Shown here: positions 1 to 5,538 of the stretch, piece after piece | Layout of the letters: every line of letters starts with the position of its first letter | Numbering within the stretch: position 1 is the first letter of the stretch | Source of the DNA: Chitinophagaceae bacterium | GTDB taxonomy: Bacteria; Bacteroidota; Bacteroidia; Chitinophagales; Chitinophagaceae | NCBI GenBank assembly: GCA_003456175.1 | Contig: DMPB01000135.1 | Span: forward strand, 5,609 to 11,523 | Direction: 5' to 3' | DNA length: 5,915 bases | The notes under the pieces: generated by a model | The model's input: the letters and a program-made list of their open reading frames with translations, nothing else | Databases searched by the model: none | Told to the model about the DNA's origin: nothing | Program-made: the position numbers and the translations under genes

Positions 1-1412
1 AAGTCTAGATCGTTAGTAGGTTCATCGAGAATTAAAAAATTCGGGTTACGAAATAATACCGTTAACAATTGTAATCGTTTTTTTTCGCCACCACTGAGGC
101 TTTGTAGGAAAGTGTGTTGTTTCTCAGGTGTAAATAAAAATAGTTCTAAGAATTGGCTAGCACTTAAGCTTCCTCCATTTGCTAACGGAAAGTTTTCGGC
201 AATAGACTTCACGTATTCTATTACTCGCATATTATCTTTTACCGTAAGGCCCTGCTGACTGAAATTGCCAAAAATAACGGTATCGCCAACATTTATTTTA
301 CCGCTATCGGCTTGTTCTAAACCTTGGATGATGTTTAGAAAAGTACTTTTTCCTACCCCATTTTTACCAACAATACCAATACGTTCTCCTTTACTGAATG
401 TGTAATCGAAACCTTGAAGAATGGGTTTTTCGCCGTACGACTTATATAATTTTTTGAGCTCTAAAATTTTGCCACCTAGCCTACTCATTTTCACTTGAAG
501 TTGCAATTGTGCATCTTCAATTTTTTGCTTGGCACGGTTTTCTACTTCATAGAAATTATCGATACGACTTTTGCTCTTAGTGGTTCTTGCTTTGGGTTGC
601 TTACGCATCCATTCGAGTTCTTTGCGATACTCATTTCTGGCTTTATCAATACTTGATAGCTCGCTTTCAATACGAGCCGCCTTTTTATCTAGATAGTTTT
701 CGTAATCGCCGCGATATACGTGTAGCTTTTCTCGTTCAAGTTCCCAAATTTCATCGCATACGGCATCGAGAAAGTAGCGGTCGTGGGTTACAAGTAGTAA
801 TGTTACTTTCTCTTGGTTCAAATAATGTTCTAGCCACTCAATCATTTCAACATCTAAATGATTGGTAGGCTCATCCATCATCAATAAGGTATGTTTATGA
901 TCGAAGCCAATATCAATAAGTGTTCTGGCAAGGGCTACACGCTTACGTTGCCCTCCACTGAGTGCGTGTGCAGGCTGTTGCAAATGATGAATATTTAGCT
1001 TGCCTAAAATTTGCTTCACTTTAGCTTCAAACTCCCATGCACCAAGTTCATCCATTCGAATGAGAGCTTTGCCTATAGCATCGGCATCATTGGCATCGGT
1101 GGCGGCTTCGTAAGCACTAATAGCCTGCATAACAGGGTGTGTGCTATGAAAAATATTCTCAAGTACAGAGCCACTCTCATTGAAATGAGGATCTTGCTCA
1201 AACAGCGCTACTGTAACATCTTTATGAATCCATAGTTTGCCTTCATCTGGGGTATCTTTTCCTGCTAAAATTCTCAGTAAAGTGCTTTTACCAACACCAT
1301 TGCGAGCTATAATGGCAATTTTATCGCCTTCGTTGATATGAAATGAAAGATTGCTAAATAGTGGATGTATACCAAAACTCTTGGTTAGTAACTCGGCCGT
1401 AACATAATGCAT
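1..1412 (-). CDS. ABC-F family ATPase (Uup-like), partial: C-terminus beyond left edge
   Basis: This is a soluble duplicated-ATPase protein of the ABC-F class; known members act on the ribosome and tRNA rather than in transport. 470 codons are visible from ATG 1412-1410. Domain 1 has a Walker A with A in place of the first G (ARNGVGKST, 36-44), signature LSGGQRKR (151-158), Walker B ending in DEPTNHLD with catalytic E181, and the H-loop at THDR (209-212). A basic helical linker follows, with the ABC-F hallmark WMRKQPKAR at 268-276. Domain 2 has GKNGVGKST (349-357), LSGGEKKRL (439-447) and LILDEPTNDLD (460-470), where the window ends; H-loop 2 and any C-terminal coiled coil are outside. No membrane segment is present. 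The EPTNDLD box and layout resemble Uup more than EttA, but subfamily is an inference. A -7-like octamer lies 4 bases before the start, so the mRNA may be leaderless. Confidence 0.95.
   Translation of the reverse strand, partial: MHYVTAELLTKSFGIHPLFSNLSFHINEGDKIAIIARNGVGKSTLLRILAGKDTPDEGKLWIHKDVTVALFEQDPHFNESGSVLENIFHSTHPVMQAISAYEAATDANDADAIGKALIRMDELGAWEFEAKVKQILGKLNIHHLQQPAHALSGGQRKRVALARTLIDIGFDHKHTLLMMDEPTNHLDVEMIEWLEHYLNQEKVTLLLVTHDRYFLDAVCDEIWELEREKLHVYRGDYENYLDKKAARIESELSSIDKARNEYRKELEWMRKQPKARTTKSKSRIDNFYEVENRAKQKIEDAQLQLQVKMSRLGGKILELKKLYKSYGEKPILQGFDYTFSKGERIGIVGKNGVGKSTFLNIIQGLEQADSGKINVGDTVIFGNFSQQGLTVKDNMRVIEYVKSIAENFPLANGGSLSASQFLELFLFTPEKQHTFLQSLSGGEKKRLQLLTVLFRNPNFLILDEPTNDLD
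238..249 (-). repeat. Dispersed 12-mer, copy 1 (CCTTACGGTAAA)
   Basis: Minus-strand copy inside the ABC-F gene, in the sense direction, read as codons CTT ACG GTA AAA (LTVK, residues 389-392). One of eight exact matches to CCTTRCGGYAAA in this window. Confidence 0.7.
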
Positions 1413-1416
1413 GCGG

Positions 1417-1424
1417 CAAAGGTA
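1417..1424 (-). promoter_or_regulatory. Bacteroidota -7-like promoter element for the ABC-F gene
   Basis: On the minus strand this reads TACCTTTG, an exact match to the Bacteroidota consensus TAnnTTTG. It ends 4 bases before the ABC-F ATG, so a start site a few bases downstream would fall at or next to the start codon and give a leaderless or nearly leaderless mRNA. I found no convincing -33 TTG at the usual distance. The gene may therefore have its own promoter in addition to read-through from the upstream 107-residue gene. Confidence 0.55.
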
Positions 1425-1436
1425 GTGTTCGCAATC

Positions 1437-1760
1437 TTAGTAAATGAATTGCAATGCAGGCTTTTGTAAATGGGTAAAAATTGCACTACCCATGGTTTGT
1501 ATAAAACTGCCAATATCGTTGGTGCGAGCATCTTTCCACCAAAGTATATCGCCTGCCTCGCTGCGAACGGGCTGTAATTCGTAGCTGCCAATTAATTCTA
1601 TCATTTCGTACACATCGTACTTGTGTAGGCGGGTAATTTTATAATGGTCTTCATTTACGTAAGTAACCCAACCTTGAAATTGGTGGTAATTGATGGTGAA
1701 CGATGGAGCATCGTTCTGGTGTTCATAGGTGAATAATATGGTGAAGCCACTTTCCAACAT
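1437..1760 (-). CDS. Hypothetical protein, 107 residues, unknown family
   Basis: I do not recognise this family. It is a small protein rich in aromatic residues (WW at 74-75, many Y and F), with no signal peptide, no long hydrophobic membrane stretch and no cysteine. The sequence looks like a compact mixed alpha/beta soluble domain: alternating polar and hydrophobic strands over 1-45 (for example FTILFTYEH), then a more helical second half. It begins at ATG 1760-1758 and ends with TAA at 1439-1437, 24 bases before the ABC-F start on the same strand, so the two may be co-transcribed. A -7-like octamer lies 20 bases before its start, which supports it being real. A shorter reading frame overlaps it in another frame and has no such support. 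Function cannot be inferred. Confidence 0.65.
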   Translation of the reverse strand: MLESGFTILFTYEHQNDAPSFTINYHQFQGWVTYVNEDHYKITRLHKYDVYEMIELIGSYELQPVRSEAGDILWWKDARTNDIGSFIQTMGSAIFTHLQKPALQFIY

Positions 1761-1780
1761 ACACGTTTCTTTTAGCGGCG

Positions 1781-1788
1781 CAAATGTG
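1781..1788 (-). promoter_or_regulatory. Possible -7 element for the 107-residue gene
   Basis: Minus-strand CACATTTG matches TAnnTTTG at 5 of the 6 fixed positions (first T replaced by C). It ends 20 bases before the ATG at 1760, predicting a very short leader. It lies back to back with the ispH promoter candidates in the 147-base divergent gap 1761-1907. No clear -33 partner was found. Confidence 0.4.
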
Positions 1789-1872
1789 CAGTATTATGCT
1801 GGTTTTAAATGTTAAGTTTCGGTAGGTAACACTAATTGTATGGCTTGTAATAATGGCAGTTTTTCGTTGGGC

Positions 1873-1888
1873 AACTTTTGTACTTTCG
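1873..1888 (+). promoter_or_regulatory. Two adjoining -7-like octamers upstream of ispH
   Basis: AACTTTTG (1873-1880) and TACTTTCG (1881-1888) lie end to end. Each matches TAnnTTTG at 5 of the 6 fixed positions. The second ends 19 bases before the ATG at 1908, the usual distance for a short-leader Bacteroidota mRNA. This placement decides the ispH start: an in-frame TTG at 1878 lies inside the promoter and would not be transcribed. A TTG at 1845-1847 is farther away than a standard -33 element, so the upstream half of the promoter is unresolved. Confidence 0.5.
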
Positions 1889-1907
1889 CAACCGTTATAG
1901 TAACAGT

Positions 1908-3152
1908 ATGAAGCAATTTAATGTTCCGAATATATATCGTAGCCAGCTTATTAGCAATATCAAGCAATGGCGTAAAAAGCAAGATAAACTAAAGAAAGAT
2001 TTCACTCCTACCCGATTAGATTTTGGGAATATCGAAATATACTTGGCTCGTCATTTTGGTTTTTGCTATGGTGTTGAGAATGCAATAGAAATTGCATTCA
2101 AAACCATTGATGAAAACCCTGGAAAACGCATTTTCTTGCTGAGTGAAATGATTCATAACCCTCAGGTGAATGCCGATTTAACGGCAAGAGGTGTACAGTT
2201 TCTGCAAGATACTTATGGTAAGCAAGTGATACCTTTCGAAAGCCTTACGGCAAATGATGTTGTTATTATTCCAGCTTTTGGTACAACCCTTGAAATTGAA
2301 CGAATGCTCAATGAAAAAGGTATTGCAACGGAGAAATACAATACTACTTGTCCGTTCGTTGAAAAAGTTTGGAATCGTAGTGAGCAAATTGCTGCCAAAG
2401 GCTATAGCATTGTGGTACATGGCAAGCCGAAACACGAAGAAACAAGAGCAACATTCAGCCATGCAGCAGCCCATACACCAACAGTAGTGGTGAACGATAT
2501 GGAGGAAACACTGCTGCTCGCAAAATACATTACAGGTGCGCTTCCTGCTGATCAGTTTTACACCGATTTTAAAGGCAGGTACAGTGAAGGGTTTGATGTA
2601 TCAACAGATTTGCAGCGTATTGGTGTGGTAAACCAAACTACCCAACTTGCTACCGATACACAAGCCATTGCCGATTATTTGAAGCAAGTAATGATGGAGC
2701 ATTATGGTTTAGATGCTACCACTATTGCAACACGCTTTGCCGATACACGAGATACACTTTGTTATGCCACTAACGATAATCAAACAGCCGTTGCAGGTAT
2801 GTTAGATACTGAAGCACATTTGGCAATTGTGGTTGGTGGATACAACAGCAGTAATACAAGCCATTTAGTAGAATTATGTGAGGCAAAACTACCTACCTAC
2901 TTTATAGACAGTGCCGATAAAATTGTAGATGCCACTACCCTCATTACTTGCAATTGGCGTACTAAAGCTATGTCGGAGGTACATGATTACCTTGCGGTAA
3001 ATGCTTCGCCAATAAAGATTTTGATCACTAGTGGCGCCAGTTGTCCTGATGCAGTGGTGGAAAAAGTGATTGAAAAGCTGCTGTTAATTACGGAATCCGA
3101 AAAAACACTTGATAGCGTTGCCAAAGTATTTGAAAATATGCTTGGGGCTTAG
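1908..3152 (+). CDS. ispH: 4-hydroxy-3-methylbut-2-enyl diphosphate reductase (long-type IspH/LytB)
   Basis: This is a cytoplasmic [4Fe-4S] enzyme for the last MEP-pathway step, reducing HMBPP to IPP and DMAPP. From ATG 1908 it is 414 residues. The three cluster cysteines are visible: C53 in GFCYGVE, C148 in TTCPFVEK and C285 in DTLCYAT. Other hallmarks are IHNPQVN (82-88, substrate-binding His), HGKPKHEETRAT (171-182, with the proton-relay Glu), NQTT (242-245), VVGGYNSSNTSH (308-319) and TSGASCPD (374-381). Length and the HEETRAT, GFD and GGYNSSNTSH blocks match the longer plant/cyanobacterial form rather than the roughly 316-residue E. coli form: it has about 45 extra N-terminal residues, an insertion near 200-235 and a short C-terminal tail. 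The position of the AHG motif in E. coli IspH reads PAFGTT here. Two copies of the CCTTRCGGYAAA repeat lie inside the gene. Confidence 0.96.
   Translation: MKQFNVPNIYRSQLISNIKQWRKKQDKLKKDFTPTRLDFGNIEIYLARHFGFCYGVENAIEIAFKTIDENPGKRIFLLSEMIHNPQVNADLTARGVQFLQDTYGKQVIPFESLTANDVVIIPAFGTTLEIERMLNEKGIATEKYNTTCPFVEKVWNRSEQIAAKGYSIVVHGKPKHEETRATFSHAAAHTPTVVVNDMEETLLLAKYITGALPADQFYTDFKGRYSEGFDVSTDLQRIGVVNQTTQLATDTQAIADYLKQVMMEHYGLDATTIATRFADTRDTLCYATNDNQTAVAGMLDTEAHLAIVVGGYNSSNTSHLVELCEAKLPTYFIDSADKIVDATTLITCNWRTKAMSEVHDYLAVNASPIKILITSGASCPDAVVEKVIEKLLLITESEKTLDSVAKVFENMLGA
2243..2254 (+). repeat. Dispersed 12-mer, copy 2 (CCTTACGGCAAA)
   Basis: Sense copy in ispH, read as CTT ACG GCA AAT (LTAN, residues 113-116). 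It is followed by TGAT, one of five copies with Y-G directly after the 12-mer. Confidence 0.7.
2990..3001 (+). repeat. Dispersed 12-mer, copy 3 (CCTTGCGGTAAA)
   Basis: Sense copy in ispH, read as CTT GCG GTA AAT (LAVN, residues 362-365), near the C-terminal end of the enzyme. Confidence 0.7.
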
Positions 3153-3172
3153 TGTGTAGTACACTACACACT
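3151..3172 (+). promoter_or_regulatory. Hairpin overlapping the ispH stop codon
   Basis: AGTGTGTAG (3151-3159) and CTACACACT (3164-3172) are perfect 9-base complements around the four-base loop TACA. The last two bases of the ispH TAG stop (3150-3152) form the start of the left arm. No T-run follows (the next bases are GCTTATATTT), so it is a poor intrinsic terminator; an mRNA 3'-end stabiliser, weak attenuator or protein-binding dyad are alternatives. The structure is seen in the sequence; its role is inferred. Confidence 0.55.
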
Positions 3173-3179
3173 GCTTATA

Positions 3180-3191
3180 TTTACCGTAAGG
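3180..3191 (-). repeat. Dispersed 12-mer, copy 4 (CCTTACGGTAAA), intergenic
   Basis: Minus-strand copy in the gap between ispH and the kinase gene, 8 bases after the stop-codon hairpin. It overlaps a weak plus-strand -7-like octamer, TATATTTA (3176-3183). Being non-coding, it cannot be explained by protein sequence. Confidence 0.7.
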
Positions 3192-3251
3192 CGTCCCTCA
3201 ATTAAAACCCAAATTATTGGGGGTAAAACGTTATGCAAAGCCCTCGGTAAT

Positions 3252-5162
3252 ATGAAGAACCTTTTTTTAACTGTACTCTTCTGTTGCACTACATCAGTAC
3301 TATTTTGTCAGCGTCAAAGTATTGATAGCCTGTTACGTGAAATAAAAACAAAATCGAATACAACAGACAGTACGGCTATACAACAACTAGTAGCTTTAAG
3401 TTTTAGTTATTATCAAATCAATGCCGATTCGGCTATTTATTATGCTCAACAAGCCTTAACATTAGCTGAAGATTTAGGGTATACTTTAGGAACTGCCATG
3501 GCCTATAATCGTCTTGGTGTTGCTTACGGCGCTAAAGGCAACTACATAAAGGCACTAGAAAATTATTACAACGCTTTAAGAATTATCGAAAAAATTGGCA
3601 ACGAAAAATGGCTATCATCAACGTATAACAACCTAGGATACATTTATATTCAAGTTAAAGATTATCCAAAAGCACTCGAACTAACAGAAAAATCATACCA
3701 ACTTTCTAAGAAAAACAAAAATGAAAAGGCCCTTGCGGTAAATCTTACCAACATTGCGTGGTTAAATGAACTAGTTGGCAAAATAGACTTAGCATTGGTA
3801 CAAGCTTACGAAGCAATGCGTTTGGCTGCAAGCGTTAACGACGATTATCACGTAGCAATTTCTTGGCATATTGCAGGCCGTATTTATCTAAAGCTAAAAA
3901 ATACAGATAGTGCTTATATTAGTTTTAGTAAAGGGTTAGAGCATGCCAATAAAGCAGGCATTAAAATTCAAATTGCTTACAATACGTTAGGGATTGGAGA
4001 TACCTATTTGCTTCAGTACAAAGCGCAAGAAGCAATTCCTTATCTCGAGTCGGCACTTGCTACTGCTAAAGATGCAAATGCTTTTGAAGTAATTGCACAA
4101 GCAACACGCAGCCTTGTAGATGCTTATGTACAAACTAACAACTTGCAAAAAGCCAATGGCAAATTCACGGAATATCTTGAAATCAAAGACAGTCTTCAAA
4201 GTATTGATAAGCAAAAAACATTTGCACAATTACAATTAGAATACGATTTAGATAAAAAGCAGAAGGAGTTGCAATTGCAAACGGCAGCACTAAAGCAGCA
4301 GCAAATTATAGCTTATGGTGCATTAGCACTTGCTGCAGTAGCATCTGTAATGGTATACTTTTTATACCGACAAAAACTGCAGTTGAAGCGTGTGAATCAA
4401 CTCATACAAAATAGTCATGATGAAATGCGTTTGCAAAAATCGGAACTAATCAAGCAAGCCGAGGAGTTAAAAGTCAATAATCAGCACCGCGATAAATTGT
4501 TTTCCATCATTGCACACGATTTGCGTTCGCCAATGGCAACCTTACGGCAAACGATTGAAAACTTAGATATGCTCACGCCTGAAAACATTGCTTTTATTAA
4601 AGACAAACTGAACAATCAGTTTAAAGATATTGATGTAACACTCACCAACTTATTGCAATGGAGTCATCAGCAGTTAAGTGGCGATTTCACACAGAAAGCG
4701 AACATTCCACTTGCAGCCCTACTCGATTCGAATGTACAATTGCTTCGAATGAATGCGAATGATAAACGTATTACTATTCAAAATAATATAGCAGCTAGCT
4801 TTACTGCATTTGCCGATGAGCAACAAATAAGTATTGCATTTAGAAACATTTTATCGAATGCCATTAAGTTTACCAACACTAACGGTCGCATCACCCTGTT
4901 TGGTAGTATAACCGAAAGCAATATGGTTGAAATAAGCATTACCGACGATGGTATTGGCATGAGCGAAGAACAATTGCAAAAATTATTTAATCCGAAAACA
5001 CATTTTACCCGTAAGGGAACACAAGAAGAAAAAGGTGTTGGGCTTGGTTTATTGCTTTGCAAAGAGTTTATTGAAAAAAACGATGGTACCATACATGTAA
5101 CCAGCAGCGTGGGTAATGGTACAACATTTTACATCCGTTTGCCGCAAGGCCATACTGCATAA
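3252..5162 (+). CDS. TPR-containing membrane sensor histidine kinase, orphan
   Basis: This 636-residue kinase senses through an exported TPR domain and should autophosphorylate and pass phosphate to a response regulator, none of which is encoded nearby. A signal peptide covers about 1-20 (Lys, hydrophobic core, likely cut near FCQ-RQ). Seven TPR-like repeats span about 43-315 with a period near 40 residues; asparagine-rich positions recur around 86, 126, 166 and 246. A coiled coil (about 316-350) leads into one membrane helix (352-372), then a second coiled coil (about 374-410). The HisKA box is AHDLRSPM with phospho-acceptor H422. The ATPase domain has an N-box (RNILSNAIKF, N536), G1 DDGIGM (565-570), G2 GVGLGL (595-600) and a final GNGTTFYIRLP. 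All catalytic boxes are intact. No DNA-binding or receiver domain is fused. It begins 99 bases after ispH and ends 5 bases before a terminator. Confidence 0.94.
   Translation: MKNLFLTVLFCCTTSVLFCQRQSIDSLLREIKTKSNTTDSTAIQQLVALSFSYYQINADSAIYYAQQALTLAEDLGYTLGTAMAYNRLGVAYGAKGNYIKALENYYNALRIIEKIGNEKWLSSTYNNLGYIYIQVKDYPKALELTEKSYQLSKKNKNEKALAVNLTNIAWLNELVGKIDLALVQAYEAMRLAASVNDDYHVAISWHIAGRIYLKLKNTDSAYISFSKGLEHANKAGIKIQIAYNTLGIGDTYLLQYKAQEAIPYLESALATAKDANAFEVIAQATRSLVDAYVQTNNLQKANGKFTEYLEIKDSLQSIDKQKTFAQLQLEYDLDKKQKELQLQTAALKQQQIIAYGALALAAVASVMVYFLYRQKLQLKRVNQLIQNSHDEMRLQKSELIKQAEELKVNNQHRDKLFSIIAHDLRSPMATLRQTIENLDMLTPENIAFIKDKLNNQFKDIDVTLTNLLQWSHQQLSGDFTQKANIPLAALLDSNVQLLRMNANDKRITIQNNIAASFTAFADEQQISIAFRNILSNAIKFTNTNGRITLFGSITESNMVEISITDDGIGMSEEQLQKLFNPKTHFTRKGTQEEKGVGLGLLLCKEFIEKNDGTIHVTSSVGNGTTFYIRLPQGHTA
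3731..3742 (+). repeat. Dispersed 12-mer, copy 5 (CCTTGCGGTAAA)
   Basis: Sense copy in the TPR region of the kinase, read as CTT GCG GTA AAT (LAVN, residues 161-164). Confidence 0.7.
4540..4551 (+). repeat. Dispersed 12-mer, copy 6 (CCTTACGGCAAA)
   Basis: Sense copy in the kinase HisKA domain, but in a different frame from the other sense copies: it is read as ACC TTA CGG CAA ACG (TLRQT). The DNA is conserved while the peptide is not. Confidence 0.7.
5138..5149 (-). repeat. Dispersed 12-mer, copy 7 (CCTTGCGGCAAA), antisense
   Basis: Minus-strand copy, antisense within the last codons of the kinase, where the plus strand encodes RLPQG. It lies 13 bases before the TAA stop and 30 before the terminator stem. 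An imperfect copy with one inserted G, CCTTACGGGTAAA, lies on the same strand at 5004-5016. Confidence 0.7.
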
Positions 5163-5167
5163 AAAAC

Positions 5168-5203
5168 GGGCGTAATTGCTAGAAAGCACTACGCCCTTGT
5201 TTT
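5168..5203 (+). terminator. Intrinsic terminator after the histidine kinase gene
   Basis: GGGCGTA (5168-5174) pairs with TACGCCC (5190-5196). An inner stem TGCT/AGCA (5177-5180 with 5185-5188) and loop AGAA are separated from it by a small internal loop. TTGTTTT follows directly (5197-5203), and six A's precede the stem (5161-5166), so it could also work on the minus strand. It starts 5 bases after the TAA stop. Confidence 0.85.
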
Positions 5204-5306
5204 ACCAAAAACCAAATTGACAAAAACGATGAGAGCAATCGAAAGCTCTTATAAACTCTTTGTACGTAACTACTACTTTTTGGGTGTTTGCATAGGTTAC
5301 ACCAAA

Positions 5307-5441
5307 ACTGCTATGTTGTACATGTTAAAACTGCTTGTGTACCAAAGAGCTTATGAATAATTGGTTGTTTTAAATGTTATGCTCACCAATTGCCTGATCG
5401 TTCAACTGCTATACTGTTATGTATAGTGCAAACATAGCAGT
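5307..5441 (+). repeat. 11-base inverted repeat with a competing second partner
   Basis: ACTGCTATGTT (5307-5317) is perfectly complementary to AACATAGCAGT (5431-5441). The same right arm can instead pair over 8 bases with ACTGCTAT at 5405-5412, and that partner also contributes to a CTATAC/GTATAG hairpin at 5409-5426. These pairings exclude each other in RNA, which is the logic of a switch, but no ligand or expression platform is identified. Confidence 0.45.
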
Positions 5442-5447
5442 AGCTTA

Positions 5448-5459
5448 CCTTACGGTAAA
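5448..5459 (+). repeat. Dispersed 12-mer, copy 8 (CCTTACGGTAAA), intergenic
   Basis: Plus-strand copy in the gene-free region ahead of the DUF3817 gene, 79 bases before its ATG. It shares 13 bases (extended by T) with the inverted intergenic copy at 3179-3191. Confidence 0.7.
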
Positions 5460-5514
5460 TGACCATCAGCAGCTATCAATTTGATTTTCATCATGCATTA
5501 ACCAATACCTTATG

Positions 5515-5521
5515 TATTTTG
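5515..5521 (+). promoter_or_regulatory. Weak -7-like element before the DUF3817 gene
   Basis: TATTTTG resembles TAnnTTTG with one base missing between TA and TTTG. It ends 17 bases before the ATG at 5539, a typical distance in this window. The imperfect match and the lack of a -33 TTG at the right spacing keep confidence low. Confidence 0.3.
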
Positions 5522-5538
5522 CAGCCAAATGAAATTGC

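Larger units (their letters stand above)
5204..5538 (+). other. 335-base gene-free region rich in inverted and direct repeats
   Basis: I see no credible protein gene here. Seen directly: AGAGC/GCTCT (5232-5236 with 5245-5249); AAGCTCTT (5243-5250) complementary to AAGAGCTT (5345-5352); CTCTTTGTAC (5256-5265) complementary, with one bulge, to GTACCAAAGAG (5339-5349); TTTTGGGTGT (5278-5287) with ACACCAAAA (5299-5307); AATTGGT (5359-5365) with ACCAATT (5385-5391); CTATAC (5409-5414) with GTATAG (5421-5426). AAAACTGCT is directly repeated at 5304 and 5327, with a shorter copy AACTGCT at 5404. It also holds one copy of CCTTRCGGYAAA (5448-5459). It could be a long structured leader of the downstream operon, an unannotated small RNA, or decayed repeats. 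No family such as a known riboswitch was recognised. Confidence 0.6.

Noticed and set aside
587..1235. Plus-strand open frames of 93 and 74 codons
   Set aside because: Both are antisense to the ABC-F gene, whose minus-strand frame shows all ABC motifs; their translations have no family resemblance.
1385..1591. Second minus-strand frame of 68 codons overlapping the 107-residue gene and the ABC-F start
   Set aside because: It lies in a different frame, overlaps two better-supported genes and has no promoter of its own.
1866..1875. GTTGGGCAAC palindrome as an operator for ispH
   Set aside because: Four-base arms are too short to separate from chance, and no regulator is suggested.
1878..1907. 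Ten-codon N-terminal extension of IspH from a TTG start
   Set aside because: The TTG lies inside the -7-like promoter pair at 1873-1888, and the ATG at 1908 follows at a normal leader distance.
3208..3221. CCCAA/TTGGG stem as a terminator between ispH and the kinase gene
   Set aside because: The stem is only 5 bp and is followed by GGTAAAACG rather than a T-run.
3294..3311. Possible lipoprotein signal (VLFC) in the kinase N-terminus
   Set aside because: Phe before the Cys does not fit a lipobox, and the protein has a transmembrane helix; an ordinary signal peptide fits better.
4778..5092. Minus-strand frame of 104 codons within the kinase gene
   Set aside because: It is antisense to the conserved ATPase domain of the kinase; it is a shadow frame.
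238..5459. CRISPR array explanation for the 12-mer repeats
   Set aside because: Spacing is irregular (190 to 2005 bases), orientation is mixed and most copies lie inside conserved genes.
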